NCBI RefSeq assembly: GCF_024539815.1
Contig: NZ_JAHHIU010000090.1
Coordinates: 27,132-91,131, forward strand
Direction: 5' to 3'
DNA length: 64,000 nucleotides
Source of the DNA: Streptomyces hayashii
Lineage (GTDB): Bacteria > Actinomycetota > Actinomycetes > Streptomycetales > Streptomycetaceae
The notes beneath the pieces are model-generated. The model searched no databases, had not been told where the DNA came from, and saw only the letters and a program-made list of their open reading frames with translations. Made by a program: the position numbers and the translations under genes. Positions 1 through 9,186 of the stretch are shown here, one piece after another. Position 1 is the first letter of the stretch; the number at the start of each line of letters is the position of its first letter.

Positions 1-1
1 G

Positions 2-220
2 CGGTCGCTGGCCGCCGAAGGACGCACCGTCCTGGTCTCCAGCCACCTGATGAGCGAGATGGCCCTCACCGTCGACCACCTTCTCGTCCTCGGACGAGGA
101 CGTCTGCTCGCCGACGTCGCGATCACCGACTTCGTTCCCGCCGGCGCGTCACTGGAGGACGCCTACCTCAGCCTCACCGAATCGGCCGTGGAATACCGGA
201 CCGAGGGGACGGGCCACTGA
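2..220 (+). CDS. ABC transporter ATP-binding protein, C-terminal part (gene starts outside the window)
   Basis: Only the last 72 residues lie in the window. The reading frame is open from base 2 and shows the H-loop region (VLVSSHLMSEM) followed by a conserved tail (LLVLGRGRLLADV), as in ATPase subunits of ABC-2 type drug or lantibiotic exporters. In that family this subunit hydrolyses ATP at the inner face of the membrane to drive the partner permease. Its stop codon overlaps the permease start (TGATG), so the two are translationally coupled. The Walker A and signature motifs are off the edge, so the substrate cannot be judged. Confidence 0.85.
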   Translation, partial: RSLAAEGRTVLVSSHLMSEMALTVDHLLVLGRGRLLADVAITDFVPAGASLEDAYLSLTESAVEYRTEGTGH

Positions 221-1008
221 TGCCGACCGCACTGAGAGGTGCCGTGGCCTCCGAAGTCGTCAAGCTGCGTTCCCTCCGCTCAACCTGGATCACCGCCCTC
301 ATCGCCGTGGCGTTCGGCCTGGCGCTGAGCGTCATGGACGTCTCGCACACCGTCGACGCCTGGTCACACATGACCATGGCCGAACGGGCCCAGTTCGACC
401 CGGTGGGCGACTCGCTCTCCGGCTACGCCTTCGCCGTCCTCGCCTTCGGCGTCCTCGGCGTGCTGGGCGTCAGCAGCGAGTACACCACCGGACTCATCCG
501 CTCGACGCTGACCGCGACTCCCCGGCGCGCGCTCGCCTACACCGCCAAGACCCTCGTCATCGGCGGATTCGCCCTGCTGCTGGGCGAACTGACCGCGTTC
601 GCCGGCTTCTTCATCGGACAGGCCGTCCTGGCCGGGCAGCACCTCGACGTCGGACTGGGCACTCCAGGAGTGCTTCGCGCCGTGTCCTGCGCCGGGCTGT
701 ACCTTTTCGTCGTCACCATCGTGGGCTATGGCCTCGGGGCCGTCATCCGGCACACCGCCGGAGCCGTCGCCGCACTCTTCGCCCTGGTGTATCTCGGCTA
801 CGGCGCGGCCAAGGCCGTCGACGGCTGGTCCCACCTGCCCAGCAAGCTCATGCTGAGCAACGCCGCGGACGTCCTCGGCCAGCTCCACCCACACCCCCTC
901 CACCCGGAGCGCAGCCCCTCCCTCTCCTTCGCCGTCTTCGACCTCGCCCTCTACCTCGCACTCGCCCTCATCTGCGGAGCCTGGCGCTTCACTCGCGACG
1001 CCTCGTAG
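220..1008 (+). CDS. ABC-2 type transporter permease
   Basis: This 262-residue protein has about six hydrophobic segments, for example around residues 24-40, 65-85, 110-135, 150-170, 178-195 and 238-255. The stretch after the second segment (SSEYTTGLIRSTL) is typical of ABC-2 exporter permeases, which form the membrane channel for the ATPase encoded immediately upstream. The start overlaps the upstream stop by one base. A sensor kinase and response regulator follow 105 bp downstream, an arrangement common for antibiotic- or bacitracin-type efflux systems, but the substrate is not shown by the sequence. Confidence 0.85.
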   Translation: MPTALRGAVASEVVKLRSLRSTWITALIAVAFGLALSVMDVSHTVDAWSHMTMAERAQFDPVGDSLSGYAFAVLAFGVLGVLGVSSEYTTGLIRSTLTATPRRALAYTAKTLVIGGFALLLGELTAFAGFFIGQAVLAGQHLDVGLGTPGVLRAVSCAGLYLFVVTIVGYGLGAVIRHTAGAVAALFALVYLGYGAAKAVDGWSHLPSKLMLSNAADVLGQLHPHPLHPERSPSLSFAVFDLALYLALALICGAWRFTRDAS

Positions 1009-1113
1009 ACGCTCCGGGCCAAGGCGCCGGCCGTCCAATGACGATGCACCTCAAGCCGATTAGTCTGCCGGAATGGAGGTCGTCGAGCGGTCGCCCGCCG
1101 GCGGCGTGGGGCA

Positions 1114-3144
1114 ATGAAGGGCTTCGCGGGGCAGGTGTGGGTCCTCTCCCTCGTCGCGGCGGTCTGCCCGCTGGTCATGGTGCATCTGCTGGCCGTGCGC
1201 AGGACCGCCGGTTCCTCCCTCACGGGAGCTGTTCTGCTCACGCTGGCCGTCGCCGCGGTCCCCGCCGTACGCGGTGAACCGCCGCACTACGTGGCGGGGG
1301 TCGCGCTGACGGCCGGTGGGGTGGTGGCGGTCGTCTGGGCGGCGGGCCGCTCTCGCCGGCAGCGGTCGGCCCGCCGGTCCGCGCTGGCGGACTACGAGGC
1401 CGGCACGGCGGCGGTCCCGCTGTTCGCGGCGCTGGCGGAACGGGACCGGCTGGCGGCGGAGCTGCACGACGTGGCCGCGCATCGGCTGACCGGGATCGTG
1501 GTGGCCGCGGGCGCCGCGCTCAGACTCGCCGACCGGGAACGGACCGGTGACGCGCTGCGCCACGCCGGAGAGGCGGGCCGGGAGGCCGTCCGCGAACTGG
1601 AGCGCCTCACCGAGCTCGACGCGAGCGCGGCCGGTTTCACGGAGGTCGACGCGCTGGCCGCCGCGCACGGGGTGGACTACCGGCGCACGGTGGACAAGGC
1701 GCCGGCGGGCAGTACGGAAGCGACGTACCGGGTCGTCCGGGAGGCTTTGACCAACGCGGCCCGGTACGCCGAGGGCGCGACCGTGCGTGTCCGGATCGAG
1801 CAGACGAGCGAGCCGACGGACGACCGGGACAGGCCCGTACGGGGCGGCGGCGATCACCTGTTCGTCGTCACCGTCACGGACGACGGCGGTGCGGTCGTCG
1901 AGCCGGGCCTCGGGACCGGGCGCGGTCTCGCGGGGCTGGCGGCCACGGTCACCGCGGCGGGCGGGACGTTCCGCGCGGGACCCGTGGGGCAGGGCCGTGG
2001 AGAGGGCTGGAGCGTGCGGGCCGCACTGCCCGCGGCGACGGTTCTTCCCCTCCGCCGACGGCCCCTGTGGCGTGGGGCGGCCGCGCTCGACTACGCCCTG
2101 GTGTCCCTGGCGATCGCGCTGTCCCTCGGTGCGAGCCTGCTGTCGGCCGATGTACCGGCTCCGTTCGGCGGCCTGCTGCCCGCGTTGGTGACCGTCGTGC
2201 TGTCGGGCCTGCACGCCGTGCCGCTGGCCTGGCGCTCGCGGGCGCCAGGCCGCGCGCTCGCGGCGGTGCTGTCGGCGCTGCTGCTGTGGTGGGCCTGCGA
2301 CCGGGCGGGCTGGACCCGGCCGCCGGTGAGCGACATCTTCCTGGTGTACGGGTGGGTCGAGTTGACGCTCGTCCACAGCGTGGGAGTTCGTCTGCCGTGG
2401 CGCCGAGGCCTGTTGGCGCCGCTCGCCGTGGCCGCCGTGGGCGGGCTCGCGCTGGCGAGCGGCAGCGGCATCACCGGCAGCACCGCAGCGGCCTGGGCCG
2501 TACTTGCGGGCACGCTGGCCCTCCCCGCCCTCGCCGTCTGGTCATGGGGGCGGCGGACAGCTCGGCGGCATGAGCGGCTGCGGGCCGCGGACGCCCGGCG
2601 GCGGGCCGTGCTCGACGAGGACGCGGACGCGGCGGTGTCCGCACAGCGTCTGCTGTTCGCCACCGGGCTGCGCGACACCGCGCTCCGGCACGCGCGGGCG
2701 GTCGTCGCAGCAGCGGAGGAGAGGGACCTGCGGACCGTGCGGGAAGAGGCCCGAGCCGGACTGACCGCTCTGCGGGACCTGCTGTCCGGGCTGCGCGCGA
2801 AGGACGAAGCCGACGACGCCCCTCCGCCCACCGTCTCCGGGATCACCGCGCCGGCCGCACGCTACGGCGCCGTCGTCCGATACGTGGGAGCACGCCGTCC
2901 GCTGCCCGCCGCCGTGGAGGTCTTCGCGTACCGGACCGCCTGCGCGCTCATGGCCGTAGGCGTCACCCTCACCGTGCGCACGCTCCCCGACGGCGTGGAG
3001 GTCTCCGGTCCGGCACCCTCCGTTCCCTCGGTGGAGCGGCGGCTGCGCGCCCTCGCGGACGCCGCCGGCGGTACCCTCTCGACGACCGACCGCGGTGCGG
3101 TACGCGTGTGGCTCCCGGAGGCGTTCCCATGGCGATCAGGGTGA
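1114..3144 (+). CDS. Two-component sensor histidine kinase, NarL-partner (HisKA_3) type with duplicated kinase halves
   Basis: The protein has 676 residues. After two N-terminal membrane segments comes a HisKA_3 dimerisation motif (AAELHDVAAHRL, phospho-acceptor His118), then an N-box (VVREALTNAARYAEG) and a G-box (GTGRGLAGLAATV) ending near residue 310. A second block of membrane helices (about 325-490) is followed by a second helical segment (about 505-570) that resembles a dimerisation domain but has no ELHD histidine, and a degenerate ATPase-like tail. Canonical NarL-type kinases are 350-450 residues, so this is an internal duplication with one dead half. Its end overlaps the response regulator start by 16 bp. 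A 14-codon ORF (1073-1117) ends across the ATG; its significance is unknown. Confidence 0.88.
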   Translation: MKGFAGQVWVLSLVAAVCPLVMVHLLAVRRTAGSSLTGAVLLTLAVAAVPAVRGEPPHYVAGVALTAGGVVAVVWAAGRSRRQRSARRSALADYEAGTAAVPLFAALAERDRLAAELHDVAAHRLTGIVVAAGAALRLADRERTGDALRHAGEAGREAVRELERLTELDASAAGFTEVDALAAAHGVDYRRTVDKAPAGSTEATYRVVREALTNAARYAEGATVRVRIEQTSEPTDDRDRPVRGGGDHLFVVTVTDDGGAVVEPGLGTGRGLAGLAATVTAAGGTFRAGPVGQGRGEGWSVRAALPAATVLPLRRRPLWRGAAALDYALVSLAIALSLGASLLSADVPAPFGGLLPALVTVVLSGLHAVPLAWRSRAPGRALAAVLSALLLWWACDRAGWTRPPVSDIFLVYGWVELTLVHSVGVRLPWRRGLLAPLAVAAVGGLALASGSGITGSTAAAWAVLAGTLALPALAVWSWGRRTARRHERLRAADARRRAVLDEDADAAVSAQRLLFATGLRDTALRHARAVVAAAEERDLRTVREEARAGLTALRDLLSGLRAKDEADDAPPPTVSGITAPAARYGAVVRYVGARRPLPAAVEVFAYRTACALMAVGVTLTVRTLPDGVEVSGPAPSVPSVERRLRALADAAGGTLSTTDRGAVRVWLPEAFPWRSG

Positions 3145-3788
3145 CCGTCGCGGACGACCAGGCCGTCGTACGGGCCGGGATCGCGGCGATCCTCGACGCG
3201 GAACCCGACCTGTGCGTCGTCGGTCAGGCGGCGGACGGCGACACGGCGGTCGAACTCGCGCTGTCGGCGCGGCCGGACGTCGCGCTGATGGATGTCCGCA
3301 TGCCGGGGATGGGCGGGCTCGCGGCGACCGCCGCGATCACCGAACGCAGCCCCGCGACCCGTGTTCTGGTGCTCACCACCTTCGGTCTCGACGAGTACCT
3401 GTTCGCCGCGCTGCGCGCCGGGGCCGCCGGTTTCCTGCTCAAGGACACCGAGCCGGAGCGGGTGATCGACGCGGTACGGGTGGTGCACGGGGGCGCCGCC
3501 CTGCTCGACCCGGCACTGACCCGCAGGCTGATCGACCGCTTCACGGACGCTCCCGGCCCGCTCGACACGGCCCGCCTGGACCTGCTCACCCCGCGCGAGA
3601 CGGAGGTTCTGCGGCAGGTCGCGCGGGGGCTGTCCAACGCGGAGATCGCGGCGGTGCTGGGGGTGAGTCCGCCCACCGTGAAGGACCACGTCTCCGTCCT
3701 CCTCGGCAAGCTCGGGGTACGCGACCGGGTGCAGGCGACGATCGCCGCGTACGAGACGGGCCTGATCCGGCCCGGCAGCAGGCCGTGA
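3129..3788 (+). CDS. LuxR/NarL-family response regulator
   Basis: This 219-residue cytoplasmic DNA-binding regulator has a receiver domain (residues 4-120) with the acidic pocket DD9-10, phospho-acceptor Asp55 (ALMDVRMPG) and Lys near residue 105 (GFLLKD). The C-terminal LuxR helix-turn-helix is at about 145-210 (LTPRETEVLRQVARGLSNAEIA). I chose the ATG at 3129 because GGAGG lies 6 bp upstream; an in-frame start at 3108 would add seven residues. It overlaps the kinase gene and is surely its cognate partner. Targets are probably the adjacent ABC exporter or hydrolase, by inference from position only. Confidence 0.93.
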   Translation: MAIRVTVADDQAVVRAGIAAILDAEPDLCVVGQAADGDTAVELALSARPDVALMDVRMPGMGGLAATAAITERSPATRVLVLTTFGLDEYLFAALRAGAAGFLLKDTEPERVIDAVRVVHGGAALLDPALTRRLIDRFTDAPGPLDTARLDLLTPRETEVLRQVARGLSNAEIAAVLGVSPPTVKDHVSVLLGKLGVRDRVQATIAAYETGLIRPGSRP

Positions 3789-3909
3789 GGTGAGTCGGCA
3801 CCCCGCCGTGAGGTGGGGGTGACACCCCGCCGCAGGACGGCCTTCGCACGCGGCGGGACCGTCCCTGAGCTGGACGGATCGCCCGCGTCGGCTTCCTAGC
3901 CTCGAAGGC

Positions 3910-5175
3910 ATGTCACGCATACTTCCCCGCCGTGTCGCCGGCGGTGTCCTGCTGCTCCTGGCGCTCTTGCTGGCCCCTGCCGTGGCGGTGGCCGGTTTCC
4001 TCGCCGCGGCGTTCGTCACCGCGAGCGTGCCGGTCCTCGTCATCGTCGGTCTCGTCTGCGGCGCCCTGGCCGGCTGGCTCCCGGGCCGGGCGGCGTTCGC
4101 CCTGTTCGGCCTCGACCGCCGCCCGGCCCTGCGGGCATCCGCGTTCCTCACGGCCGGCCTGACCGCGGCCGTCACCGTCCTCGCCTCCGTCACCGTCCTT
4201 GATCCGATGCCCACCCCGACGGCCGCCCCCGCCCCGCCCGGCGTCAGGTTCTGGAATCTGCCGACCGGTTCACGCATCGCCTACGTCCACGCCCCCGCCA
4301 CCGGCAAGGCCAGACCGACCCCGGTGATCTTCCTGCACGGCGGTCCTGGCACCCCCGGCGAGGGTGTCCCCACCGGGGGCCGTGAACTCGCGGCGGACGG
4401 CTTCGACGTCTACTCCTACGACCAACTCGGCGCCGGCCGCTCCACCCGGCTGCCGGACATCACCGGATACACCGTCGCCCGTCAGGTCGCCGACCTGGAA
4501 GCGATCCGGCGCACACTCGGCGCCGACCGGATCATCCTGGTCGGCCAGTCCTGGGGCGGATCGCTCACCGCCCAGTACCTGGCCGCACATGGCGAGCACG
4601 TCGCCAAAGCGGTCTTCACCTCGCCGGGCGCGCTGTGGGGCCGTCAATACCCCGGCTCCCAGGCCGGGGAACCCTGGAACCGCCTCTCCCCCGCGCAGAA
4701 GGCCCGGCTCGACCGGCTGAACAGCGCACCCCGCATCATCGTGGCGAGCTTGCTCCTCCAGATCAATCCCGGCGCCGCGCACGCGCTGGTGGGCGACCGC
4801 GAGGTCGACCACTGGATGCACGAAGTCGCCCTCCAGGGAAAGGACAGCACGTCGTGCGAGGACGCTCCGCACACCACGGCGCACGACAACCCTCAGGGCT
4901 TCTACAGCAACCAGATGACCGTCAAGGACTTCGAGCGGCTCCCCGACCCCCGGCCCCTTCTGCGCACCCTGCGGGTGCCCTCTCTGATCATGCGAGGGGA
5001 ATGCGACTTCATCAAGCCCGCCGTGACCGCCGAGTACCAACACACCCTCTCAGGATCCGAGTTGGTGACCGTCAAGGGAGCGGGACACTCCATCTCGGGC
5101 GAACAGCCCGGCCGCTACACCGCGCTGCTGCGGGCGTTCCTCCTGGACGAACCGCTGCCGAAGGGCACCGGCTGA
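3910..5175 (+). CDS. Membrane-anchored alpha/beta hydrolase of the S33 (proline iminopeptidase-like) type
   Basis: This 421-residue protein starts with three or four hydrophobic segments (about 10-35, 38-58, 75-97), which should leave the catalytic domain anchored at the membrane. The hydrolase domain begins near residue 115. It shows the oxyanion-hole motif HGGPGTPG, the nucleophile elbow GQSWGGS (Ser214), the acid in GECDF and the histidine in GAGHS. These are hallmarks of S33 peptidases and related hydrolases. The substrate is unknown; family members cleave N-terminal proline or act on small esters and amides. A 121 bp gap separates it from the response regulator, so it may be part of that regulon. 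Confidence 0.8.
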   Translation: MSRILPRRVAGGVLLLLALLLAPAVAVAGFLAAAFVTASVPVLVIVGLVCGALAGWLPGRAAFALFGLDRRPALRASAFLTAGLTAAVTVLASVTVLDPMPTPTAAPAPPGVRFWNLPTGSRIAYVHAPATGKARPTPVIFLHGGPGTPGEGVPTGGRELAADGFDVYSYDQLGAGRSTRLPDITGYTVARQVADLEAIRRTLGADRIILVGQSWGGSLTAQYLAAHGEHVAKAVFTSPGALWGRQYPGSQAGEPWNRLSPAQKARLDRLNSAPRIIVASLLLQINPGAAHALVGDREVDHWMHEVALQGKDSTSCEDAPHTTAHDNPQGFYSNQMTVKDFERLPDPRPLLRTLRVPSLIMRGECDFIKPAVTAEYQHTLSGSELVTVKGAGHSISGEQPGRYTALLRAFLLDEPLPKGTG

Positions 5176-5201
5176 GTACGGAACGGGCAGTCGGGGCGGG
5201 C

Positions 5202-5230
5202 AGGTCAGGTCGGGTCGGGTCGGGTCGGGC
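5202..5230. repeat. Short GGTCG tandem repeat in an intergenic region (5176-5661)
   Basis: The 486 bp between the two hydrolase genes has no convincing gene. It begins with about five tandem units of the pentamer GGTCG. No clear hairpin terminator follows the upstream stop codon. The only other signal I see is the ribosome site AAGGAA just before 5662. Confidence 0.6.
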
Positions 5231-5661
5231 CGACCGTAGGCCTGGACACGGCCGTCGTCCCGGCCTACGAGAGCGGACCGGTTCGCCCCGGCGGCGACTC
5301 GGCGTCGGCCTGGCGGATGATCCCGCCGGGCGCTCAGGATGACGCCCGACGACACGGCCGCTCCCTATGTTCTGGGCATGTCGATCATGCGGGAGTCCCT
5401 TCCCCGCCCCCGGCTCACCGGCGTCGTCGCTCCCAGGTCCCAGCTCCCCCACACTCGCGCAGGCCATGACCTCCGGTCCGCACCTTGACCGCTCACCGGA
5501 CCCGTCGGGGCCCTCAGACCTACGGCGAGGGGCCCCGGCTCGACGAGGTCGCCGGGTCGGGAACAGCTCCACGATCCGCGCGCCCCGCAGACACCCGTAC
5601 GTGGAGCGCCCGGCAAGTTCAGCGCGCCGGGGAAGCCTCTGGCCCGACTCAAGGAATTCGC

Positions 5662-6672
5662 ATGTCCTCAACCCACCGGCCCACCCGTGTCTCCCGGCGC
5701 ACCGCGACGGCGCTGGCCGCCATGTCGGTCGTCGCGGCCGTCGCCGCCACGGCGCCGAGAATGGCCAATGCCGTGAGCGGAGACTCCAGCGGCACCCGGC
5801 AGGCGGTCACCCGGACGCAGAACGCGGTGAGCGCCGGCACCGCCCCCAACCTGCGCGTCAAGGCCGCGAACGGCGTCACCTACCTGTACCGCCGCTTCGG
5901 CCACTCCACGGCCGACAGCGTGCCCCTGGTCTTCTTCCAGCACTTCCGCGGCAACATCGACGGCTGGGACCCCAAGCTCATCGACACCATCGCCGCCAAG
6001 CGCGAGGTCATCCTCGTGGACAACGCCGGCGTCGGCGGCTCCACCGGCACCACCCCCAGCACCGACCAGCAGATGGCCCTGGACGCCATCGACTTCATCG
6101 ACGCCCTCAAGCTGCCCCGCTACGACCTGTTCGGCTTCTCCCTCGGCGGCGAGGTCGCCCAGGAGGTCGCCCTGCGTCGCCCCTGGCAGGTCCGCCGCGT
6201 CGTCCCGGCCGCCACCGGTCCCCAGGGCGGAGTGAACCAGCGCGCGACCGACCCCGACATCCTGCAGCGGACCCTGAAGGACAATCCCGGTCCCGAGGAC
6301 TACCCCTTCCTGTTCTTCAAGAACACCGCCTCCAGCCAGGCCGCGGGAGCGGAGTTCCTGCAACGCCTCGGCCGGCGTACCACCGACGCCGACACCCCCA
6401 CGAGCCTCGCCACCCGCGATCACCAGCTCACCGCGTGGTCCGAGTGGGGCATCACCGACAAGTCCAGGCTGGTCCGCCTGAAGTCCCTCTTCCAACCGGT
6501 CCTGGTCGCCGACGGCGAGAGCGACATCCTGATGCCCGCCGAGAACTCCCACCTGCTGGCCAAGTACCTCCCCAACGCCCGGTTGCACATCTACCGGGAC
6601 GCCGGCCATGGCTTCCTCCACCAGTACGCCGTCAAGTTCGGCACCGAGGTGAACACCTTCCTCGACCGCTGA
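5662..6672 (+). CDS. Secreted alpha/beta hydrolase
   Basis: This 336-residue protein has a twin-Arg-containing signal peptide (VSRRTATALAAMSVVAAVAA) with likely cleavage near residue 38, so export is expected. The hydrolase core has DNAGVGGS, the nucleophile elbow GFSLGG (Ser160), the acid region ADGESDILMP (about 293) and the histidine in DAGHGF (about 316). That order is the complete Ser-Asp-His triad of haloperoxidase- or esterase-like hydrolases. The start at 5662 is supported by AAGGAA 4 bp upstream and by the signal peptide; the open frame extends to 5485 without such support. Substrate unknown. Confidence 0.85.
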   Translation: MSSTHRPTRVSRRTATALAAMSVVAAVAATAPRMANAVSGDSSGTRQAVTRTQNAVSAGTAPNLRVKAANGVTYLYRRFGHSTADSVPLVFFQHFRGNIDGWDPKLIDTIAAKREVILVDNAGVGGSTGTTPSTDQQMALDAIDFIDALKLPRYDLFGFSLGGEVAQEVALRRPWQVRRVVPAATGPQGGVNQRATDPDILQRTLKDNPGPEDYPFLFFKNTASSQAAGAEFLQRLGRRTTDADTPTSLATRDHQLTAWSEWGITDKSRLVRLKSLFQPVLVADGESDILMPAENSHLLAKYLPNARLHIYRDAGHGFLHQYAVKFGTEVNTFLDR

Positions 6673-6951
6673 CCGCACATCCGCCGCGAGACGGTCGCCG
6701 ACGCCCACGCCGACGGGCACGGCGACGGGCACGGCGATCGCCGAACGGCAGCCGTACCCGATCCAGCGCCCGCGGACGGACACGGCCGCGCGTGAGGCAG
6801 GGATCGCCTCCGACATCGCCGATGCCGCCGAAAGTCCCGGCCGCGGCCGTGTCGGCTACCGAGAGTGATCGGCCATCGGCGGGGCCGCCCGGCACCGGAG
6901 GGTGTTGGGCGGTTTGGGTAAGTTGATGGCCACCGACCCAGGAGATGCCCC

Positions 6952-7788
6952 GTGCCCGACCGCCCCAGCGTTCTGTTCGTGACCGATCTCGCCTACGAGG
7001 CCCGGGGACGGCGCTACTGCGACGAGGACATCTTCCTGTCGTCACGGCTGCGGAACGGCTTCGACATCGCCTTGTGCCATCCGCTGGACGCCGCCGCCCT
7101 GATGGACGCCTTTGACGCGGTCGTGGTCCGCAACAGCGGCCCCGTGCTGCACTACCAGAAGGAATACGACGCCTTCCGCGACCAGGCCGCAGCTCGCGGC
7201 GCCCGGGTCTACAACCCGCTGTCCGGCCGGGGCGACATGGCCGGCAAGCAATACCTGCTGGACCTGACCGCAGCCGGATACCCGGTCATCCCCACTGCCG
7301 ACCGGCCCCAGGACCTCGGCCGCCTGCCCGAGGTCGACCAGTATGCGGTCAAGCCGAAGGCAGGGGCGGACTCCATCGGCCTCAGCTTCGTGCCCCGGGA
7401 GCGACTGGCCGGCCTCGCCTACGGGGACATCCTGGTCCAGCCTCGGATCGATTTCCGCTACGAGGTGTCGTTCTACTACGTCGACGACGCCTTCCAGTAC
7501 GCCCTGCACGCCCCCGACCCCGAACGGCGCTGGGTCCTTGAGCCCTACCGGCCCACCGAAGCCGATCTCGACTTCGCCCGCCGCTTCATCGACTGGAACA
7601 CCCTCGACCACGGCATCCAGCGCGTGGACGCCTGCCGCACCCAGGAGGGTGAGCTGCTCCTGGTCGAGCTGGAAGACCTCAACCCCTACCTGTCCCTCGA
7701 CCACCTCGACGACCCGACCCGCGACATGTTCGTCACCAGCATGACGGCCTCTCTCCACCGGTTCCTCGGAACCGCACCCCGCCCCTGA
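6952..7788 (+). CDS. ATP-grasp-like protein of unknown function
   Basis: The protein has 278 residues with a GTG start preceded by CAGGAG. The N-terminal third is a Rossmann-like pre-ATP-grasp domain (SVLFVTDLAYEARGRRYCDE). The middle shows KPKAGADSIG, like the lysine and glycine-rich ATP-binding loop. Further on, ILVQPRIDFRYEVSFYYV and ELEDLNPYLSLDHL resemble the acidic and Asn Mg-ATP ligands of RimK- or glutathione synthetase-type ligases. ATP-grasp enzymes join a carboxylate to an amine or thiol through an acyl phosphate. It stands alone with no biosynthetic neighbours, so neither acceptor nor donor can be named. Confidence 0.7.
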   Translation: MPDRPSVLFVTDLAYEARGRRYCDEDIFLSSRLRNGFDIALCHPLDAAALMDAFDAVVVRNSGPVLHYQKEYDAFRDQAAARGARVYNPLSGRGDMAGKQYLLDLTAAGYPVIPTADRPQDLGRLPEVDQYAVKPKAGADSIGLSFVPRERLAGLAYGDILVQPRIDFRYEVSFYYVDDAFQYALHAPDPERRWVLEPYRPTEADLDFARRFIDWNTLDHGIQRVDACRTQEGELLLVELEDLNPYLSLDHLDDPTRDMFVTSMTASLHRFLGTAPRP

Positions 7789-8186
7789 ACCGGCAGGCCG
7801 CCGGTCACCTCAGAACCCCGCACAGACCCCGGCCGTGCCACAGCGCGCCTGCGCGCCTTTCTCACCCTGACCGGATTCGAAGTCAACGGGTGCCGGTCGA
7901 TCAGGACCACAGTTTCCCGACCGCCCCTCACCTTGCAGGACGCCTGGGTGTGCAGGTCCCGATAGTGACCGCATGACCGCTGTTCATCGTCCAATACCGT
8001 AGGTTCGACGGGCAGTACCGGCGAAGAGGAATTCGCGCTCGGAGATCGAGTTCCTGGTGACCCTCATCCGCCCAGCAGGCCAAGCCCGTGTCGATGAGGG
8101 CGTCGATGGCGCCATGGGCGCGGGCGGTTGTGTTGAGGGGCGCCAGACCCTCTGGCAGGGTGCGGGCATCGAACGGGGAGGGACCC
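7789..8186. other. Intergenic region containing a possible ankyrin-like gene relic on the minus strand
   Basis: These 398 bp hold no intact gene. On the minus strand, roughly 8161 down to 8036, an open frame reads GLAPLNTTARAHGAIDALID followed by TGLACWADEG and QELDL. That follows the spacing of an ankyrin repeat (PLH.AA..G....LL..GA....D.G.T.LDL), but without the conserved Leu-Leu pair. It has no start, and it ends in non-repetitive sequence. It may be a decayed fragment of an ankyrin-repeat gene, or chance. Confidence 0.25.
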
Positions 8187-8984
8187 ATGCTGAAGCAAGT
8201 CGCCGAGGGTGTACTGATCCACCAGAGTGAGTTGCTCGAAAACAACACCGTTGTCGTGCAGGGCAGGGACGGCGTGCTACTCGTGGACGCCGGCATTACC
8301 GGTGCCGAAATGACCTGCCTGGCGAACGACCTGCGCGAGCTGGGCCGGCCCGTGGTGGCAGGGTTCTCGACGCATCCTGACTGGGATCACGTGCTCTGGC
8401 ACGCCGAACTCGGCGAAGCGCCCCGTTACGGAACAGCCCGCTGCGCGGACTTTATGCAGAATGTGTTGTCGAACGCGGACTGGAAGGCCGGCGTCGCCGA
8501 GGCGCTGCCGCCGGAAATCGCCGAGGACACACCGCTCGACCTGTACGGCCTGATCACTGGTCTGCCTGCTGAAACCGCACAGCTTCCCTGGGACGGCCCC
8601 AAGGTGCGGATCATCGAGCATCCGGCGCATGCCCCGGGCCATGCGGCCCTGTTGATCGAAGAACGCCGAGTTCTCATCGCCGGCGACATGCTCTCCGACG
8701 TCTTCGTTCCCATGCTCGACGACACGGATAACCCGATTGAGGACTACCTCGTCGGGCTGGGGTTGCTTGAGGGCGTAGCGGGCAACGTCGATGTCCTCAT
8801 CCCCGGACATGGGTCCGTCGCCAGGGATGCGGAGGTACGCGCAAGGATCAAACTGGACCGAGCGTACGTGGAGGACCTACGTGACGCCCGGGTTTCCGGC
8901 GACCCACGGGTCGTATCGCCCAAACCCGGCTGGGAGTGGGCAAGCGACATTCACGAAGGGCAGGCCCGAAACCTCGCCCGATGA
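8187..8984 (+). CDS. Metallo-beta-lactamase-fold hydrolase with an altered metal motif
   Basis: This 265-residue protein starts at an ATG preceded by GGGGAGGGA. It follows the MBL fold: LLVDAG (residues 31-36), a metal motif at 63-68, HAPGHAAL (about 151-158), the bridging Asp in AGDMLSD (about 170) and a C-terminal histidine in IPGHGS (about 212). The first motif reads HPDWDH, whereas the family normally has HxHxDH, so the second histidine is Asp65. Binuclear zinc binding may therefore be altered or restricted to one metal. MBL-fold proteins hydrolyse lactones, thioesters, phosphodiesters or beta-lactams; the substrate here is unknown. Confidence 0.82.
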   Translation: MLKQVAEGVLIHQSELLENNTVVVQGRDGVLLVDAGITGAEMTCLANDLRELGRPVVAGFSTHPDWDHVLWHAELGEAPRYGTARCADFMQNVLSNADWKAGVAEALPPEIAEDTPLDLYGLITGLPAETAQLPWDGPKVRIIEHPAHAPGHAALLIEERRVLIAGDMLSDVFVPMLDDTDNPIEDYLVGLGLLEGVAGNVDVLIPGHGSVARDAEVRARIKLDRAYVEDLRDARVSGDPRVVSPKPGWEWASDIHEGQARNLAR

Positions 8985-9186
8985 AGCAAGCGCGAAGGGA
9001 CGCCTGACCGGAGAGCTGCTTCCGCCACGAGAAGCCCCTGCCGGTGAGCCTCTTCTGGACTGGCGGCGCTGATGGCGAGTTGGACGGTCCTGCGCAACTA
9101 CGGAGCTCCTGGTGGACGGATTCTCGACCGAGATCACCAGTGTCCGCCTGGAGCTTCGCGTGCTTGTCTGTCCGCCCTCTACGGGC

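Noticed and set aside
364..1038. Minus-strand 224-codon frame opposite the ABC permease
   Set aside because: Glu/Gly/Val-rich shadow without motif or ribosome site; the plus strand has a coherent membrane protein.
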